Shown here: piece by piece, positions 9,081 through 17,495 of the stretch
Layout: every line of letters starts with the position of its first letter
Numbering within the stretch: the stretch's first letter is position 1
Origin: Kytococcus aerolatus
GTDB taxonomy: Bacteria > Actinomycetota > Actinomycetes > Actinomycetales > Dermatophilaceae
DNA length: 64,000 bases
Direction of reading: 5' to 3'
NCBI RefSeq assembly: GCF_900187395.1
Contig: NZ_FYEZ01000002.1
Coordinates: 62,001 to 126,000, forward strand
Program-made: the position numbers and the translations under genes
Notes under the pieces: generated by a model
Database searches by the model: none
Seen by the model: the letters and a program-made list of their open reading frames with translations, nothing else
Told to the model about the DNA's origin: nothing

Positions 9081-10694
9081 ATGACGACCACCACCAACGC
9101 AGCCGAGACCCCGGGCGTGCAGCCCTTCGCCGACGCGACCCCCGGCGGGGACGAGAAGGTCGCCGACGTCCGGCGCCGCCTCAACGAGGCCCACGCCGCC
9201 TCCGGGGCGCCCACCGAGAAGGGCGCCGCGAAGCTCGAGAAGCAGAACAAGCTCTACGTGCGCGATCGCATCGCGATGCTCTTCGACGAGGGCTCCTTCG
9301 TCGAGGACGCCCGGTACGCCAACGCCACCGCCGAGGGCCTGCCGGCCGACGGTGTGGTCACCGGGCGCGGCACCGTCGACGGCCGCCCGGCCATCGTCAT
9401 CGCCAACGACCCGACCGTGAAGGCGGGCTCCTGGGGTGCGCGCACCGTGGAGAAGATCGTCCGCGCCACCGAGATGGCGCTCCGTGAGGAGCTGCCGGTG
9501 TTCTGGTTCGTCGACTCCGCCGGTGCCCGCATCACCGACCAGGTCGAGCTCTTCCCGGGCCGTCGCGGCGCCGGGCGGATCTTCCACAACCAGGTGGCGC
9601 TCTCGGGCAAGGTCCCGCAGATCTGCTGCCTGTTCGGCCCGTCCGCGGCCGGTGGCGCGTACATCCCCTCGTTCACCGACGTGGTGATCATGGTGGAGGG
9701 CAACGCCTCGATGTACCTGGGCAGCCCCCGCATGGCCGAGATGGTCGTCGGCGAGAAGGTCACCCTCGACGAGATGGGCGGTGCGCGCATGCACTGCACC
9801 GTCTCCGGCGTGGGCGACATCCTCGTGCAGGACGACACCGAGGCCATCGAGACCGCCCGGATGTACTTCTCGTACGTGCCGCAGAACTGGCGCACGGAGC
9901 TGGAGCCCTACGAGGCCGAGGAGCCGGCGTACCCGCTGGAGCGCACCACGGTGCCCGAGAGCGAGTCGGTGCCCTTCGACATGCACGAGGTCATCGACGG
10001 TCTGGTGGACGACGACAGCTTCTTCGAGATCAAGGAGCTCTTCGCCCCCGAGCTGGTCATCGGCTTCGCCCGGATGGACGGCCGGACGGTCGGCATCGTG
10101 GCGAACAACTCGGCGGTCAAGGGCGGTGTGCTCTTCACCGACTCCGCCGACAAGGCCTCGCGTTTCATCTGGCTCTGCGACGCCTACTCGATCCCGCTCA
10201 TCTACCTGGTCGACGTGCCGGGCTTCATGATCGGCTCCGAGGTGGAGCGCACCGGCATCATCCGCCACGGCGCGAAGATGGTCTCGGCGGTCTCCTCGGC
10301 CACCGTGCCGCAGTTCTGCATCGTGGTCCGCAAGGCCTACGGCGCCGGCCTGTACGCGATGGGTGGGCCGGGCTTCGCGCCGGACGCCACCCTGGCGCTG
10401 CCCACCGGGCGGATCGCCGTGATGGGCCCGGAGGCGGCCGTCAACGCGGTCTACGCCAACAAGATCGCCGAGGTCGAGGCCGAGCAGGGCGCCGAGGCGC
10501 GGGAGGCCTTCGTCCACGAGAAGCGCGAGGAGTACGTCGAGGACGTGGACCTCGAGCGGCTGGCCGCCGACCTGGTGATCGACGGCATCATCGAGGCCGA
10601 CGCGCTGCGCGAGGAGCTGCTCAAGCGGCTGGAGTTCGCCCGCGGTCGCGAGCGTCACTTCTCCACCCGCCGCCGGGACGTCCCGCCGGTTTGA
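9081..10694 (+). CDS. Acyl-CoA carboxylase beta subunit (MCC/GCC-like carboxyltransferase)
   Basis: The 537-residue carboxyltransferase has N- and C-terminal crotonase-like halves. The first oxyanion region reads [20 protein letters not shown] and is followed by [14 protein letters not shown]. The second carries [14 protein letters not shown], then [15 protein letters not shown]. The [22 protein letters not shown] stretch resembles methylcrotonyl/geranyl-CoA carboxylase beta chains rather than the propionyl type, which has [12 protein letters not shown] as in the second copy at 25.7 kb. No alpha gene is adjacent; the convergent-side accA is the likely partner. Pairing with an acyl-CoA dehydrogenase suggests a leucine- or branched-acyl-like degradation step, but the exact substrate cannot be read from sequence. 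The chosen ATG is 7 bp after the dehydrogenase stop. Confidence 0.9.
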   Translation: MTTTTNAAETPGVQPFADATPGGDEKVADVRRRLNEAHAASGAPTEKGAAKLEKQNKLYVRDRIAMLFDEGSFVEDARYANATAEGLPADGVVTGRGTVDGRPAIVIANDPTVKAGSWGARTVEKIVRATEMALREELPVFWFVDSAGARITDQVELFPGRRGAGRIFHNQVALSGKVPQICCLFGPSAAGGAYIPSFTDVVIMVEGNASMYLGSPRMAEMVVGEKVTLDEMGGARMHCTVSGVGDILVQDDTEAIETARMYFSYVPQNWRTELEPYEAEEPAYPLERTTVPESESVPFDMHEVIDGLVDDDSFFEIKELFAPELVIGFARMDGRTVGIVANNSAVKGGVLFTDSADKASRFIWLCDAYSIPLIYLVDVPGFMIGSEVERTGIIRHGAKMVSAVSSATVPQFCIVVRKAYGAGLYAMGGPGFAPDATLALPTGRIAVMGPEAAVNAVYANKIAEVEAEQGAEAREAFVHEKREEYVEDVDLERLAADLVIDGIIEADALREELLKRLEFARGRERHFSTRRRDVPPV

Positions 10695-10717
10695 TCGGGC
10701 AGTCCGCCGGTCGTCCT

Positions 10718-10751
10718 AAGCCCCCGTCGCCCCTCCGGGCGGCGGGGGCTT
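10718..10751 (+). terminator. Hairpin terminator of the dehydrogenase-carboxyltransferase operon
   Basis: Arms 10718-10732 and 10737-10751 pair over 15 bp, with one T-G wobble and a 4-nt loop, CTCC. The 3' arm runs directly into the iron-box-like sequence of the next gene. Confidence 0.75.
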
Positions 10752-10768
10752 AGGCTTGCCTCACTTCC
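10750..10768. promoter_or_regulatory. Candidate DtxR/IdeR iron box upstream of the siderophore-interacting protein
   Basis: TTAGGCTTGCCTCACTTCC matches the mycobacterial/corynebacterial consensus TTAGGTTAGSCTAACCTAA at 13 of 19 positions. The match is strong in the left half and core and weak at the right end. The position, 12 bp before the ATG of an iron-uptake gene, supports iron repression. The box overlaps the last 2 bp of the upstream terminator stem. Confidence 0.6.
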
Positions 10769-10779
10769 GAGGAGGCACC

Positions 10780-11634
10780 ATGACCCGTCCCGCTGCCGCG
10801 CCTGCCCCGCAGGCAGGGCGACCCGCCCGCCCGACCCGTCATGCGGTGGTGGAGTCCACCGAGTGGCTCACCGACGAGATGGTGCGCGTCTGGCTCACCG
10901 GGGAGGGGGTCGACGCCCTGCCCCCGCTGGAGCACACCGACCACTACGTCAAGCTGCTCTTCCCGCCCACCGGGGGCGCCTACCCCGAGCACGTCGACGC
11001 CGCGGGGCTCAAGGAGGCGCTCCCGCGCGAGGAGTGGCCGGTGACGCGCACGTACACGATCCGCAGCCTCGAGGCCGGCCGGATGGCGGTGGACTTCGTG
11101 CACCACGGCGAGGACGGGCTGGCCGGTCCGTGGGCGGCTGCGGCGCGGCCCGGTGACCCGATCTCCTTCCACGGCCCCGGTGGCGCCTGGTCGCCGACGC
11201 CGGGTGCCCACCACCTGCTGGCCGGGGACGAGTCGGCCCTCCCCGCCCTCGCGGCGGCCATGGAGCGTCTGCTCGAGGTCGGGGGGACCGCGCAGGTCCT
11301 CTGCGAGGTCGGGGCGCCCGACCTGCTGCCCGAGCTGCCGACCGGGCCGGGCCTGGAGGTGGTGCCGGTGCTGCGCGGTGCGCACGGCCACGGTCAGGCG
11401 CTCGCGCACGCCGTCGTGGAGCAGGGGGAGCTGCCCGAGGGAGTGCAGGTCTTCGTCCACGGGGTGGCCGAGATGGTCAAGGACGTGCGGCGCTTCCTCT
11501 TCGTCGAGCGCGGGTTGCCCCGGGAGCAGGTCTCCATCAGCGGCTACTGGCGCACCGGTTGCACCGAGGACGAGTGGCAGGCCGGGAAGCGGGACTTCGT
11601 GGCCGCGATGGAGGCCGCGGAGCGGGCGGGCTGA
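10780..11634 (+). CDS. Siderophore-interacting protein (FAD/NADPH ferric-siderophore reductase family)
   Basis: This 284-residue protein is of the ViuB/SIP type and reduces ferric siderophores in the cytoplasm to release iron. The FAD-binding motif is VTRTYTIRS at about residue 90, followed by a FAD-domain strand ending in the conserved VHHGEDGLAGPWAA. The NADPH side has LLAGDESALPALAA, and the C-terminal signature is SISGYWRTGCTEDEW. I chose the ATG preceded by GGAGG (spacing about 5 nt) over an in-frame ATG 24 bp upstream. The DtxR-like box immediately upstream and the iron ABC operon downstream support iron-repressed uptake. A GC hairpin follows the stop codon. Confidence 0.93.
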   Translation: MTRPAAAPAPQAGRPARPTRHAVVESTEWLTDEMVRVWLTGEGVDALPPLEHTDHYVKLLFPPTGGAYPEHVDAAGLKEALPREEWPVTRTYTIRSLEAGRMAVDFVHHGEDGLAGPWAAAARPGDPISFHGPGGAWSPTPGAHHLLAGDESALPALAAAMERLLEVGGTAQVLCEVGAPDLLPELPTGPGLEVVPVLRGAHGHGQALAHAVVEQGELPEGVQVFVHGVAEMVKDVRRFLFVERGLPREQVSISGYWRTGCTEDEWQAGKRDFVAAMEAAERAG

Positions 11635-11692
11635 TTCCCCGTATTTCCTCTGGGTGGGAACAGGAATCACTTCTCTGGTGTTGTCAGGAATG

Positions 11693-11718
11693 AAGGGCGT
11701 GCCCGTGGGCACGCCCTT
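11693..11718 (+). terminator. Hairpin terminator after the siderophore-interacting protein
   Basis: An 11-bp perfect stem (11693-11703 with 11708-11718) and a 4-nt loop follow the SIP stop by about 60 bp. The stretch 11635-11692 is clearly less GC-rich than its surroundings and holds no gene I can recognise. Confidence 0.65.
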
Positions 11719-11736
11719 CCACGTCCCCGACACGCC

Positions 11737-12402
11737 GAGGACGGCCTGAAGGCGACCGAGGGGCTGGTGGAGGAGGCCGCCCCCGAGGCGGAGCTGCAGC
11801 TGGTGACCGCCGACGTCACCGACGAGGCGCAGGTCCAGGCCTACGTGGACCGTCACCGGGAGGCCTACGGCTCGATCGACGGGTTCTTCAACAACGCCGG
11901 TATCGAGGGCAGGCAGAATCTCACCGAGGACTTCACGAACGCCGAGTTCCAGAAGGTGCTGGCGGTGAACCTCACCGGCGTGTTCCTGGGCATGGAGAAG
12001 GTGCTCGCCGTGATGGCCGAGCAGGGTTCGGGGTCCATCGTGAACTGCGCGTCGGTCGGCGGCATCCGCGGTGTGGGCAACCAGTCCGGTTATGCGGCCG
12101 CCAAGCACGGCGTGGTCGGCCTGACGCGCAACTCGGCAGTGGAGTACGGCACGAAGGGTGTGGTCATCAACGCCATCGCGCCGGGCGCGATCATGACCGC
12201 GATGGTCGAGGGCTCGCTGCGGCAGATGGGTGGCGACGACTGGGAGAAGGTCGGGGAGGAGTTCGTGAAGCCGAACCCGATGCAGCGCTTTGGCAAGCCT
12301 GAGGAGGTGGCGGCCCTGGTGTGCTTCCTCCTGGGCAACGAGGCGGGCTTCGTCGACGGCACGGTCATCCCCATCGACGGTGGGCAGCACATCAAGTACT
12401 GA
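11737..12402 (+). pseudogene. 5'-truncated short-chain dehydrogenase/reductase
   Basis: The sequence from EDGLKATEGLV onward is a classical FabG-like SDR. Counted from the GTG at 11767 (211 residues), it has NNAG at 42-45, catalytic Ser96 in NCASVGG, and Tyr109/Lys113 in YAAAKHG, and it ends with the usual IPIDGGQHIKY. Missing is the first stretch of about 40-45 residues that should hold the TGxxxGIG cofactor loop. The same frame is open back to the SIP stop codon, but that part encodes no Rossmann strand and includes the SIP terminator hairpin. A deletion joining the end of the SIP gene to the middle of an SDR gene explains this best. A shortened protein could be made from the GTG but could not bind NAD(P) normally. 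Confidence 0.75.
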
Positions 12403-12451
12403 CGGAGCGAGCCGCGGGCGGGGGCCGTGCGCAGCACCCCGCAGGCCTTGC

Positions 12452-12470
12452 TAAGGTGAGCCTCGCCTTA
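12452..12470. promoter_or_regulatory. Candidate DtxR/IdeR iron box of the ferric-siderophore ABC operon
   Basis: TAAGGTGAGCCTCGCCTTA is a nearly perfect 19-bp dyad (TAAGGYGAG-CTCRCCTTA). It matches the IdeR/DtxR consensus at 13-14 of 19 positions. It lies 24 bp upstream of the lipoprotein start, where repression by Fe-loaded DtxR/IdeR is expected. It is the better of the two boxes in this region. Confidence 0.78.
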
Positions 12471-12494
12471 TTCACCCATGGAAGGTCCTGTCTC

Positions 12495-13646
12495 ATGCTG
12501 CGTTCGGCCCACCGTCGTGCCACGCCCACCCGTTCTCTGGCCCTGACTGCTGTCCTGGCCCTCACGCTCGCCGGCTGCAGCGGCGAGGAGGAAGGCGGTG
12601 ACACCACCTCGAATGGCGAGAAGTCCAGCGAAAAGCCTGAGTCCGGCAACGAGTCCGAGTCCGGCAAGGCGGGCAAGGGCGGGGAGGAGGGGGCTGGCGG
12701 CCAGGTCGTCGAGCACGCCTTCGGCGAGACCCCGGTGCCCGACAAGATCGAGCGCGTGGCCACCGTCGACTGGGCCAACCAGGAGACCCCGCTGGCCCTC
12801 GGCATCGTGCCGGTGGGCATGAGCAAGATGACCTGGGGTGACGACGACGGCGACGGCGTCCAGCCGTGGGTCGAGAGCGCCCTGGAAGAGCTGGGCGGCG
12901 AGGAGCCGGTGCTCTTCGACGAGACCGACGGCTACGACTTCGAGGCGATCGCCAAGACCGAGCCGGACGTCATCCTCGCCGGGTACTCGGGCCTCTCCAA
13001 GGAGGACTACAACACGCTCAGCGACATCGCCCCCACCATCGCCTACCCGGATGACGTCTGGGCCACCGAGTGGGACGACGCCACGATGCAGAACGCCCGC
13101 GGTCTGGGCAAGGAGGAAGAGGGGGAGAAGCTTGTCGAGGACGCCCGCAGGGAGATCGAGAAGGCGGTCGAGAAGCACCCCGAGATCAAGGGCAAGAGCG
13201 TCATGCTCATGACCCACGTCGACCTCACCGACCTCTCGGAGATCAACTTCTACTCCGCCGAGGACGCCCGGGCGAAGTTCTTCGAGGACCTCGGCATGAA
13301 GACCCCCGAGAGCATCAAGCGCCACACCGAAGAGGGCAAGTACGCAGGCACCATCAGCACCGAGAACGCCGACGAACTCAAGGACGTCGACGTCATCGTG
13401 ACCTACGGCGGCACCGAGCTCTACGAGGCGCTGGCCGCCGACCCGGTGCTCTCCCAGCTGCCGGCCGTGAAGAACAAGGCCGTCGTGGCCCTGGACGGCG
13501 AGAAGGCTGAGGGCGCTGCAGCGAACCCGACCATCCTCTCCATCCCCGAGACCACCGAGCTCTACGTGGAGAAGATCGCCGAGGCGCTCGAGGGCAAGGG
13601 CAGCGGTGTCTCGGAGGGCAAGGGTTCCTCCTCCGAGAAGAAGTGA
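12495..13646 (+). CDS. Iron-siderophore ABC transporter substrate-binding lipoprotein
   Basis: The 383-residue protein is a FecB/FepB-type (PF01497) extracellular binding protein. It has a lipoprotein signal (Arg-rich n-region, hydrophobic LALTAVLALTLAGC with lipidated Cys near residue 23). A long acidic Ser/Glu/Gly/Lys linker (to about residue 70) precedes the folded region. That region starts with the family sequence TPVPDKIERVATVDW and contains YDFEAIAKTEPDVILAGYSGLS. The C terminus is another charged Ser/Gly tail. The start is the ATG with GGAAGG 9 nt upstream; an ATG 17 bp earlier is out of frame. It is first in an operon with two permeases and an ATPase, under the iron box. Confidence 0.94.
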   Translation: MLRSAHRRATPTRSLALTAVLALTLAGCSGEEEGGDTTSNGEKSSEKPESGNESESGKAGKGGEEGAGGQVVEHAFGETPVPDKIERVATVDWANQETPLALGIVPVGMSKMTWGDDDGDGVQPWVESALEELGGEEPVLFDETDGYDFEAIAKTEPDVILAGYSGLSKEDYNTLSDIAPTIAYPDDVWATEWDDATMQNARGLGKEEEGEKLVEDARREIEKAVEKHPEIKGKSVMLMTHVDLTDLSEINFYSAEDARAKFFEDLGMKTPESIKRHTEEGKYAGTISTENADELKDVDVIVTYGGTELYEALAADPVLSQLPAVKNKAVVALDGEKAEGAAANPTILSIPETTELYVEKIAEALEGKGSGVSEGKGSSSEKK

Positions 13647-13674
13647 GCCGTTCCGAGTGAGCTCAGGTGCCACG

Positions 13675-14739
13675 ATGTCGCGGGAGGGGACGCTGGTCCC
13701 CTCCCGCGAGGGTGAGAGTTCCGCGACGCCGCAGGGGCGGCGTCGCTCGCGCGTCCTGCGGACGCTGGTCCTGGGCGGCCTGGTGGCTACCCTCCTGGTG
13801 ACCTGCTGGCTGTCGATCACCATCGGCTCGCGGGCGGTGACGCTCGATGCGGTGTGGGCAGCCCTGAACGGCCGCGCCGAGGGCTTCGACGAGGCGGCGG
13901 TCGCCAAGCGCATCCCACGGACCGGGCTGGCGGTCATCGCCGGAGCGTCCCTCGCGGTCTCCGGGCTCGCGATGCAGGCGGTGACGCGCAACCCGCTGGC
14001 CGACCCTGGGATCCTCGGCGTCAACGCGGGTGCCTCCCTGGCCGTGACCACCGGCATCGCCTGGTTCGGCCTGGCCCTGCCCACGAGCTTCATCTGGGTG
14101 GCCATCGCCGGAGCCGGGCTCACCGCGGTGATCGTCTACCTGGTCGGATCGCTGGGCGCGGGTGGGCCCACGCCGCTCAAGCTGACCCTGGCGGGGGCGG
14201 CGTTCACCATCGCGCTGAGCGCCTTCGTCTCGGCAGTGGTGCTGCCACGTCAAGACATCGGCATGAACGTGATCTCCTGGCAGATCGGCGGCGTGGGCGG
14301 TGCCACGCAGGCGGTGCTGGTGCGGGTGCTGCCCTTCCTGCTGGTGGGGCTGGTGCTGGCCTGGCTCATGGCGCGCGGCATGAACACCCTCGGGCTGGGC
14401 GACGAGATGGCGGCCTCCCTGGGGGAGCGGGTCTGGACGACCCGCCTGCTGGCCAGTGCCGCTGCCGTCGTGCTGTGCGGCGCCACCACCGCGGTGGCCG
14501 GCCCGATCGGCTTCGTGGGGCTGGTGGTGCCGCACACCTGCCGGATGCTGGCCGGGGTGGACCACCGCTGGCTGGTGCCCTACAGCGCCGTGGGCGGGGC
14601 GATCCTGCTCACCGGTGCTGACGTGCTGGGTCGTGTGGTGCACCCGCCCGCGGAGATGGACGTCGGCATCATCACTGCGCTGGTGGGAGCCCCGGTGTTC
14701 ATCGCCATCGTGCGTCGTCGGACGGTGAGGGAGCTGTGA
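13675..14739 (+). CDS. FecCD-family iron-siderophore permease (first)
   Basis: The 354-residue integral membrane protein of the FecCD family shows about nine to ten hydrophobic helices. It carries the family segments RIPRTGLAVIAGASLAVSG, AVTRNPLADPGILGVNAGA and GPIGFVGLVVPHTCRM, the last being the loop that contacts the ATPase. It pairs with the next gene to form the channel. The start is uncertain: I took the ATG with AGGTG 5 nt upstream, but an in-frame GTG 18 bp earlier is possible. It ends in a GTGA overlap with the second permease. Confidence 0.93.
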   Translation: MSREGTLVPSREGESSATPQGRRRSRVLRTLVLGGLVATLLVTCWLSITIGSRAVTLDAVWAALNGRAEGFDEAAVAKRIPRTGLAVIAGASLAVSGLAMQAVTRNPLADPGILGVNAGASLAVTTGIAWFGLALPTSFIWVAIAGAGLTAVIVYLVGSLGAGGPTPLKLTLAGAAFTIALSAFVSAVVLPRQDIGMNVISWQIGGVGGATQAVLVRVLPFLLVGLVLAWLMARGMNTLGLGDEMAASLGERVWTTRLLASAAAVVLCGATTAVAGPIGFVGLVVPHTCRMLAGVDHRWLVPYSAVGGAILLTGADVLGRVVHPPAEMDVGIITALVGAPVFIAIVRRRTVREL

Positions 14740-15776
14740 GCGCCGAGGTCTCGACCCTGAGCCGTGTGCGCACGGCCCGCATCGGCCGGCTGCGCCGGTG
14801 GTGGGCGCAGGTGGTGCTGCTGGCCGCGATCCTGGTGGGCCTGGTCGTCCTGACCCTCACCCGCGGTGACACGAACTACTCCCTGGCCGAGGTGTGGAGG
14901 GTCATCCGCGGCGTGGACGCCGGAGGCGCGGACTTCATCGTCGGCACCCTGCGCCTGCCCCGCGTGGTGCTGGCGGTCGTAGCCGGTGCGGCCTTCGGCC
15001 TGGCCGGCACCACCTTCCAGACCCTGCTGCGCAACCCGCTGGCGAGCCCCGACGTGGTGGGCATCACCGCCGGTGCGAGCGCGGCGGCATCGGTCGGCAT
15101 CGTGAGCCTGGGCTGGAGCGACACGCAGGTCTCCCTGCTGGCTGTCACCGCCGGGATGGCCGTGGCGCTCGGCGTCTACCTGCTGGCCTGGCGCGGCGGT
15201 CTGCACGGGACACGCCTGGTGCTCATCGGCATCGGGGTGGCGGCCATGCTGCAGAGCGTCGTGGCCATCCAGCTCGAGGAGGCCGGGCGAGGGCAGCTCG
15301 CCGAAGCCCTGCGGTGGCTCACCGGCAGCCTGAACGGCGCCACCTGGCAGGTCACCACCCCACCGACGATCGCCGTGGTGGTGCTCGGCGCCGTGCTGCT
15401 GAGCCGGACCCGCGAGATCGGTGTCGGGCAGCTCGGTGACGACGCCGCGAACGCCCTGGGGGTGCGGGTGGACCGCAGCCGCCTGGTGACGATCATGGTG
15501 GCCGTCACGCTGATCTGCATCGCCACGGCGGCCACCGGGCCCATCGCGTTCGTGGCCTTCCTGGCTGGGCCCATCACGGCCCGCCTCATGGGCAACAGCG
15601 GCTCGCTGCTGCTGCCGGCTGCGCTCACCGGCGCGGTCCTCGTGGTGGGGGCCGACTGGGTCGGCCAGAACCTGCTGCCACACCGCTACCCGGTGGGCGT
15701 CGTGACCGGCGTGCTCGGTGCGCCCTACCTGCTGTACCTCATCGTCCGCGTGAACCGCACTGGAGGCCATCTGTGA
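14736..15776 (+). CDS. FecCD-family iron-siderophore permease (second)
   Basis: The 346-residue partner permease has the same landmarks: RLPRVVLAVVAGAAFGLAG, LLRNPLASPDVVGITAGAS and GPIAFVAFLAGPITARLMG. The GTG start overlaps the stop of the first permease by 4 bp, so translation is probably coupled. The last few residues similarly overlap the ATPase start. Substrate specificity (ferric siderophore rather than heme or cobalamin) is inferred from the iron boxes and the SIP gene. Confidence 0.93.
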   Translation: MSAEVSTLSRVRTARIGRLRRWWAQVVLLAAILVGLVVLTLTRGDTNYSLAEVWRVIRGVDAGGADFIVGTLRLPRVVLAVVAGAAFGLAGTTFQTLLRNPLASPDVVGITAGASAAASVGIVSLGWSDTQVSLLAVTAGMAVALGVYLLAWRGGLHGTRLVLIGIGVAAMLQSVVAIQLEEAGRGQLAEALRWLTGSLNGATWQVTTPPTIAVVVLGAVLLSRTREIGVGQLGDDAANALGVRVDRSRLVTIMVAVTLICIATAATGPIAFVAFLAGPITARLMGNSGSLLLPAALTGAVLVVGADWVGQNLLPHRYPVGVVTGVLGAPYLLYLIVRVNRTGGHL

Positions 15777-16681
15777 ACCCTGCTGAGACGACGACCTCGG
15801 CCGAGGAGGCCACCGGCGCGCGCGCCGCATCGGAGTCTGTGGCACCGGACACCGAGACCGAGGCGGGCCAGGTGCCGGGCGCGCTGGAGGCCCGCGGGCT
15901 GAGCGTGGGCTACCAGGACCGCGTGGTGGTCGAGGAGCTGGACCTGGTCATCCCCCGGGGTCAGGTGACCGTGGTGGTGGGGCCGAACGCCTGCGGCAAG
16001 TCCACGCTGCTGCGCTCGATGTCGCGGCTGCTGCGCCCCCGGACGGGGCAGGTGCTGCTGGAGGGGGAGGCGATCCATCGGATGCCCGCCCGCCAGGTGG
16101 CCCGCCAGCTGGGGCTGCTGCCGCAGACGCCGGTGGCGCCCGAGGGCATCTCTGTGAGCGACCTGGTGGGCCGTGGCCGGCACCCGCACCTGGGGATGTT
16201 CGGCCGCTGGAGCGCCGAGGACGATGAAGCCGTGGCCGCCGCTCTGGACGCCACGAACACCGGGGCGCTGGCCGATCGGTCGGTGGACGAACTCTCCGGT
16301 GGTCAGCGCCAGCGTGTGTGGATCGCGCTGGCGCTCGCGCAGCGCACCGGGGTACTGCTCCTGGACGAGCCGACGACCTACCTGGACGTGAGCCACCAGG
16401 TGGAGGTGCTGGACCTGCTGCTAGACCTCAACCAGCGCGAGGGCACCACGGTGGTCATGGTCCTGCACGATCTCAACCTGGCTGCCCGCTACGCCGACCA
16501 CCTGGTAGCGATGGCGGACGGGCAGGTGGTGGCCGAGGGCTCGCCGCAGGCCGTCATGACGCCGCAGACGGTGCGGCGGCTGTTCGGCATCGACAGCCAG
16601 GTGATGGTCGACCCGGTGTCCGGCACTCCGCTCATGGTGCCGATCGGGCGGCACCACCGCCCGGCGGGCGAGGCCGCCTGA
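15773..16681 (+). CDS. Iron-siderophore ABC transporter ATP-binding protein
   Basis: The 302-residue FecE/FepC-type ATPase has Walker A GPNACGKST, Q-loop LGLLPQTP, signature LSGGQRQR, Walker B VLLLDEPTTYLDV and the H-loop VLHDLN. An N-terminal Ala/Glu/Thr-rich extension of about 38 residues precedes the domain and is not typical. The GTG start overlaps the permease stop (GTGA). It is the last gene of the operon; 44 bp later the convergent maf gene ends, with no convincing terminator hairpin in the gap. Confidence 0.95.
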   Translation: MNPAETTTSAEEATGARAASESVAPDTETEAGQVPGALEARGLSVGYQDRVVVEELDLVIPRGQVTVVVGPNACGKSTLLRSMSRLLRPRTGQVLLEGEAIHRMPARQVARQLGLLPQTPVAPEGISVSDLVGRGRHPHLGMFGRWSAEDDEAVAAALDATNTGALADRSVDELSGGQRQRVWIALALAQRTGVLLLDEPTTYLDVSHQVEVLDLLLDLNQREGTTVVMVLHDLNLAARYADHLVAMADGQVVAEGSPQAVMTPQTVRRLFGIDSQVMVDPVSGTPLMVPIGRHHRPAGEAA

Positions 16682-16725
16682 CGGAGGGGGGGAGACCATC
16701 CGGGATCGCGTCCTGGGCGGCTCCC

Positions 16726-17475
16726 TCAGCCCCAGAGCTCGTGGATGCCGAGTCCGGCGGCGTCGAGCAGCTCGCGCAGGACCGGCAGGGAGAGGCCCTG
16801 CACGCCGCTCGGCTCGCCCTCGACGCGGGTGATGAAGGCCCCGGCCCGGCCCTCGAGGGTGAACGCCCCGGCCACGTGGAGCGGCTCGCCGGTGGCCACG
16901 TAGGCGTCGATCTCCTCGTCGGTCACGTCCGCGAAGTGCAGGGTCGTGGAGGACACCGCGCCGAGGGTCGCGCCGGACCCGGCCTCGCCCTCGGGATCGG
17001 TGTCGCGCAGGTCCACCAGCCAGTGCCCGGAGTGGAGCACACCGGCGCGACCCCGCATCGCCCGCCAGCGCTCGGTCGCCACCTCGGGGGTGCCGGGCTT
17101 GCCGAAAGACTCGCCGTCGATCTCCAGCACCGAGTCGCAGCCGATGACGACCCATGCGTCGGCGTCCTCGGCCAGCTCGTCGGCCACCGCCTCGCACTTG
17201 GCGCGCGCCAGGGTCAGGGCCACCTCGTCAGGGGCCAGCTGCTCTCCGAGCGCCTCCTCGGCCGCCGCGAGGGCCGCCTCCTCGTCCACCCCAGAGGCGT
17301 GGACCCGCGGCTCGATGCCGGCCGCCTGCAGCAAGGCTCGCCGGGACTCCGACTGGCTGGCCAGCACCAGGTGCTGACCCGGTGGGAGCTCGGTGACCAC
17401 ATCGGTCGGTGCGGGCTCGTGTGGTGCGGACTGGAGGGGTGCGGAGGCGATGCTGTCCTGCGGCGGCTGCGTCAT
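16726..17475 (-). CDS. maf: Maf-family nucleoside triphosphate pyrophosphatase
   Basis: This Maf/HAM1-fold enzyme hydrolyses non-canonical or excess NTPs to NMP and pyrophosphate. The hallmark LVLASQSESRRALL loop and the acidic GCDSVLEIDGESFGKP segment are present, as is the C-terminal LEGRAGAFITRVEGEPSGVQGLS. The 249 residues include about 33 extra N-terminal residues rich in Pro, Ala and Ser before the first strand. The annotated ATG has a TACCCT hexamer 7 nt upstream. A shorter start would have to be a GTG within that extension. In mycobacteria maf follows accD5-accE5; here the exporter genes and others separate them. Confidence 0.9.
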   Translation of the reverse strand: MTQPPQDSIASAPLQSAPHEPAPTDVVTELPPGQHLVLASQSESRRALLQAAGIEPRVHASGVDEEAALAAAEEALGEQLAPDEVALTLARAKCEAVADELAEDADAWVVIGCDSVLEIDGESFGKPGTPEVATERWRAMRGRAGVLHSGHWLVDLRDTDPEGEAGSGATLGAVSSTTLHFADVTDEEIDAYVATGEPLHVAGAFTLEGRAGAFITRVEGEPSGVQGLSLPVLRELLDAAGLGIHELWG

Positions 17476-17495
17476 GCGCCCGAGGGTAGTGCGCC

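Noticed and set aside
4925-9250. Single minus-strand ORF of over 1,400 codons
   Set aside because: Only the accA part (4925-6712) has homology. The rest is the antisense of the PfkB and dehydrogenase genes and is low-complexity.
11767-12402. Functional short-chain dehydrogenase from the GTG start
   Set aside because: The cofactor-binding TGxxxGIG region is missing, so normal NAD(P)-dependent activity is not expected.
12468-14123. Long minus-strand ORF opposite the iron-binding lipoprotein
   Set aside because: It is antisense to clear coding sequence, has no motif, and lies opposite the operon with its iron box.
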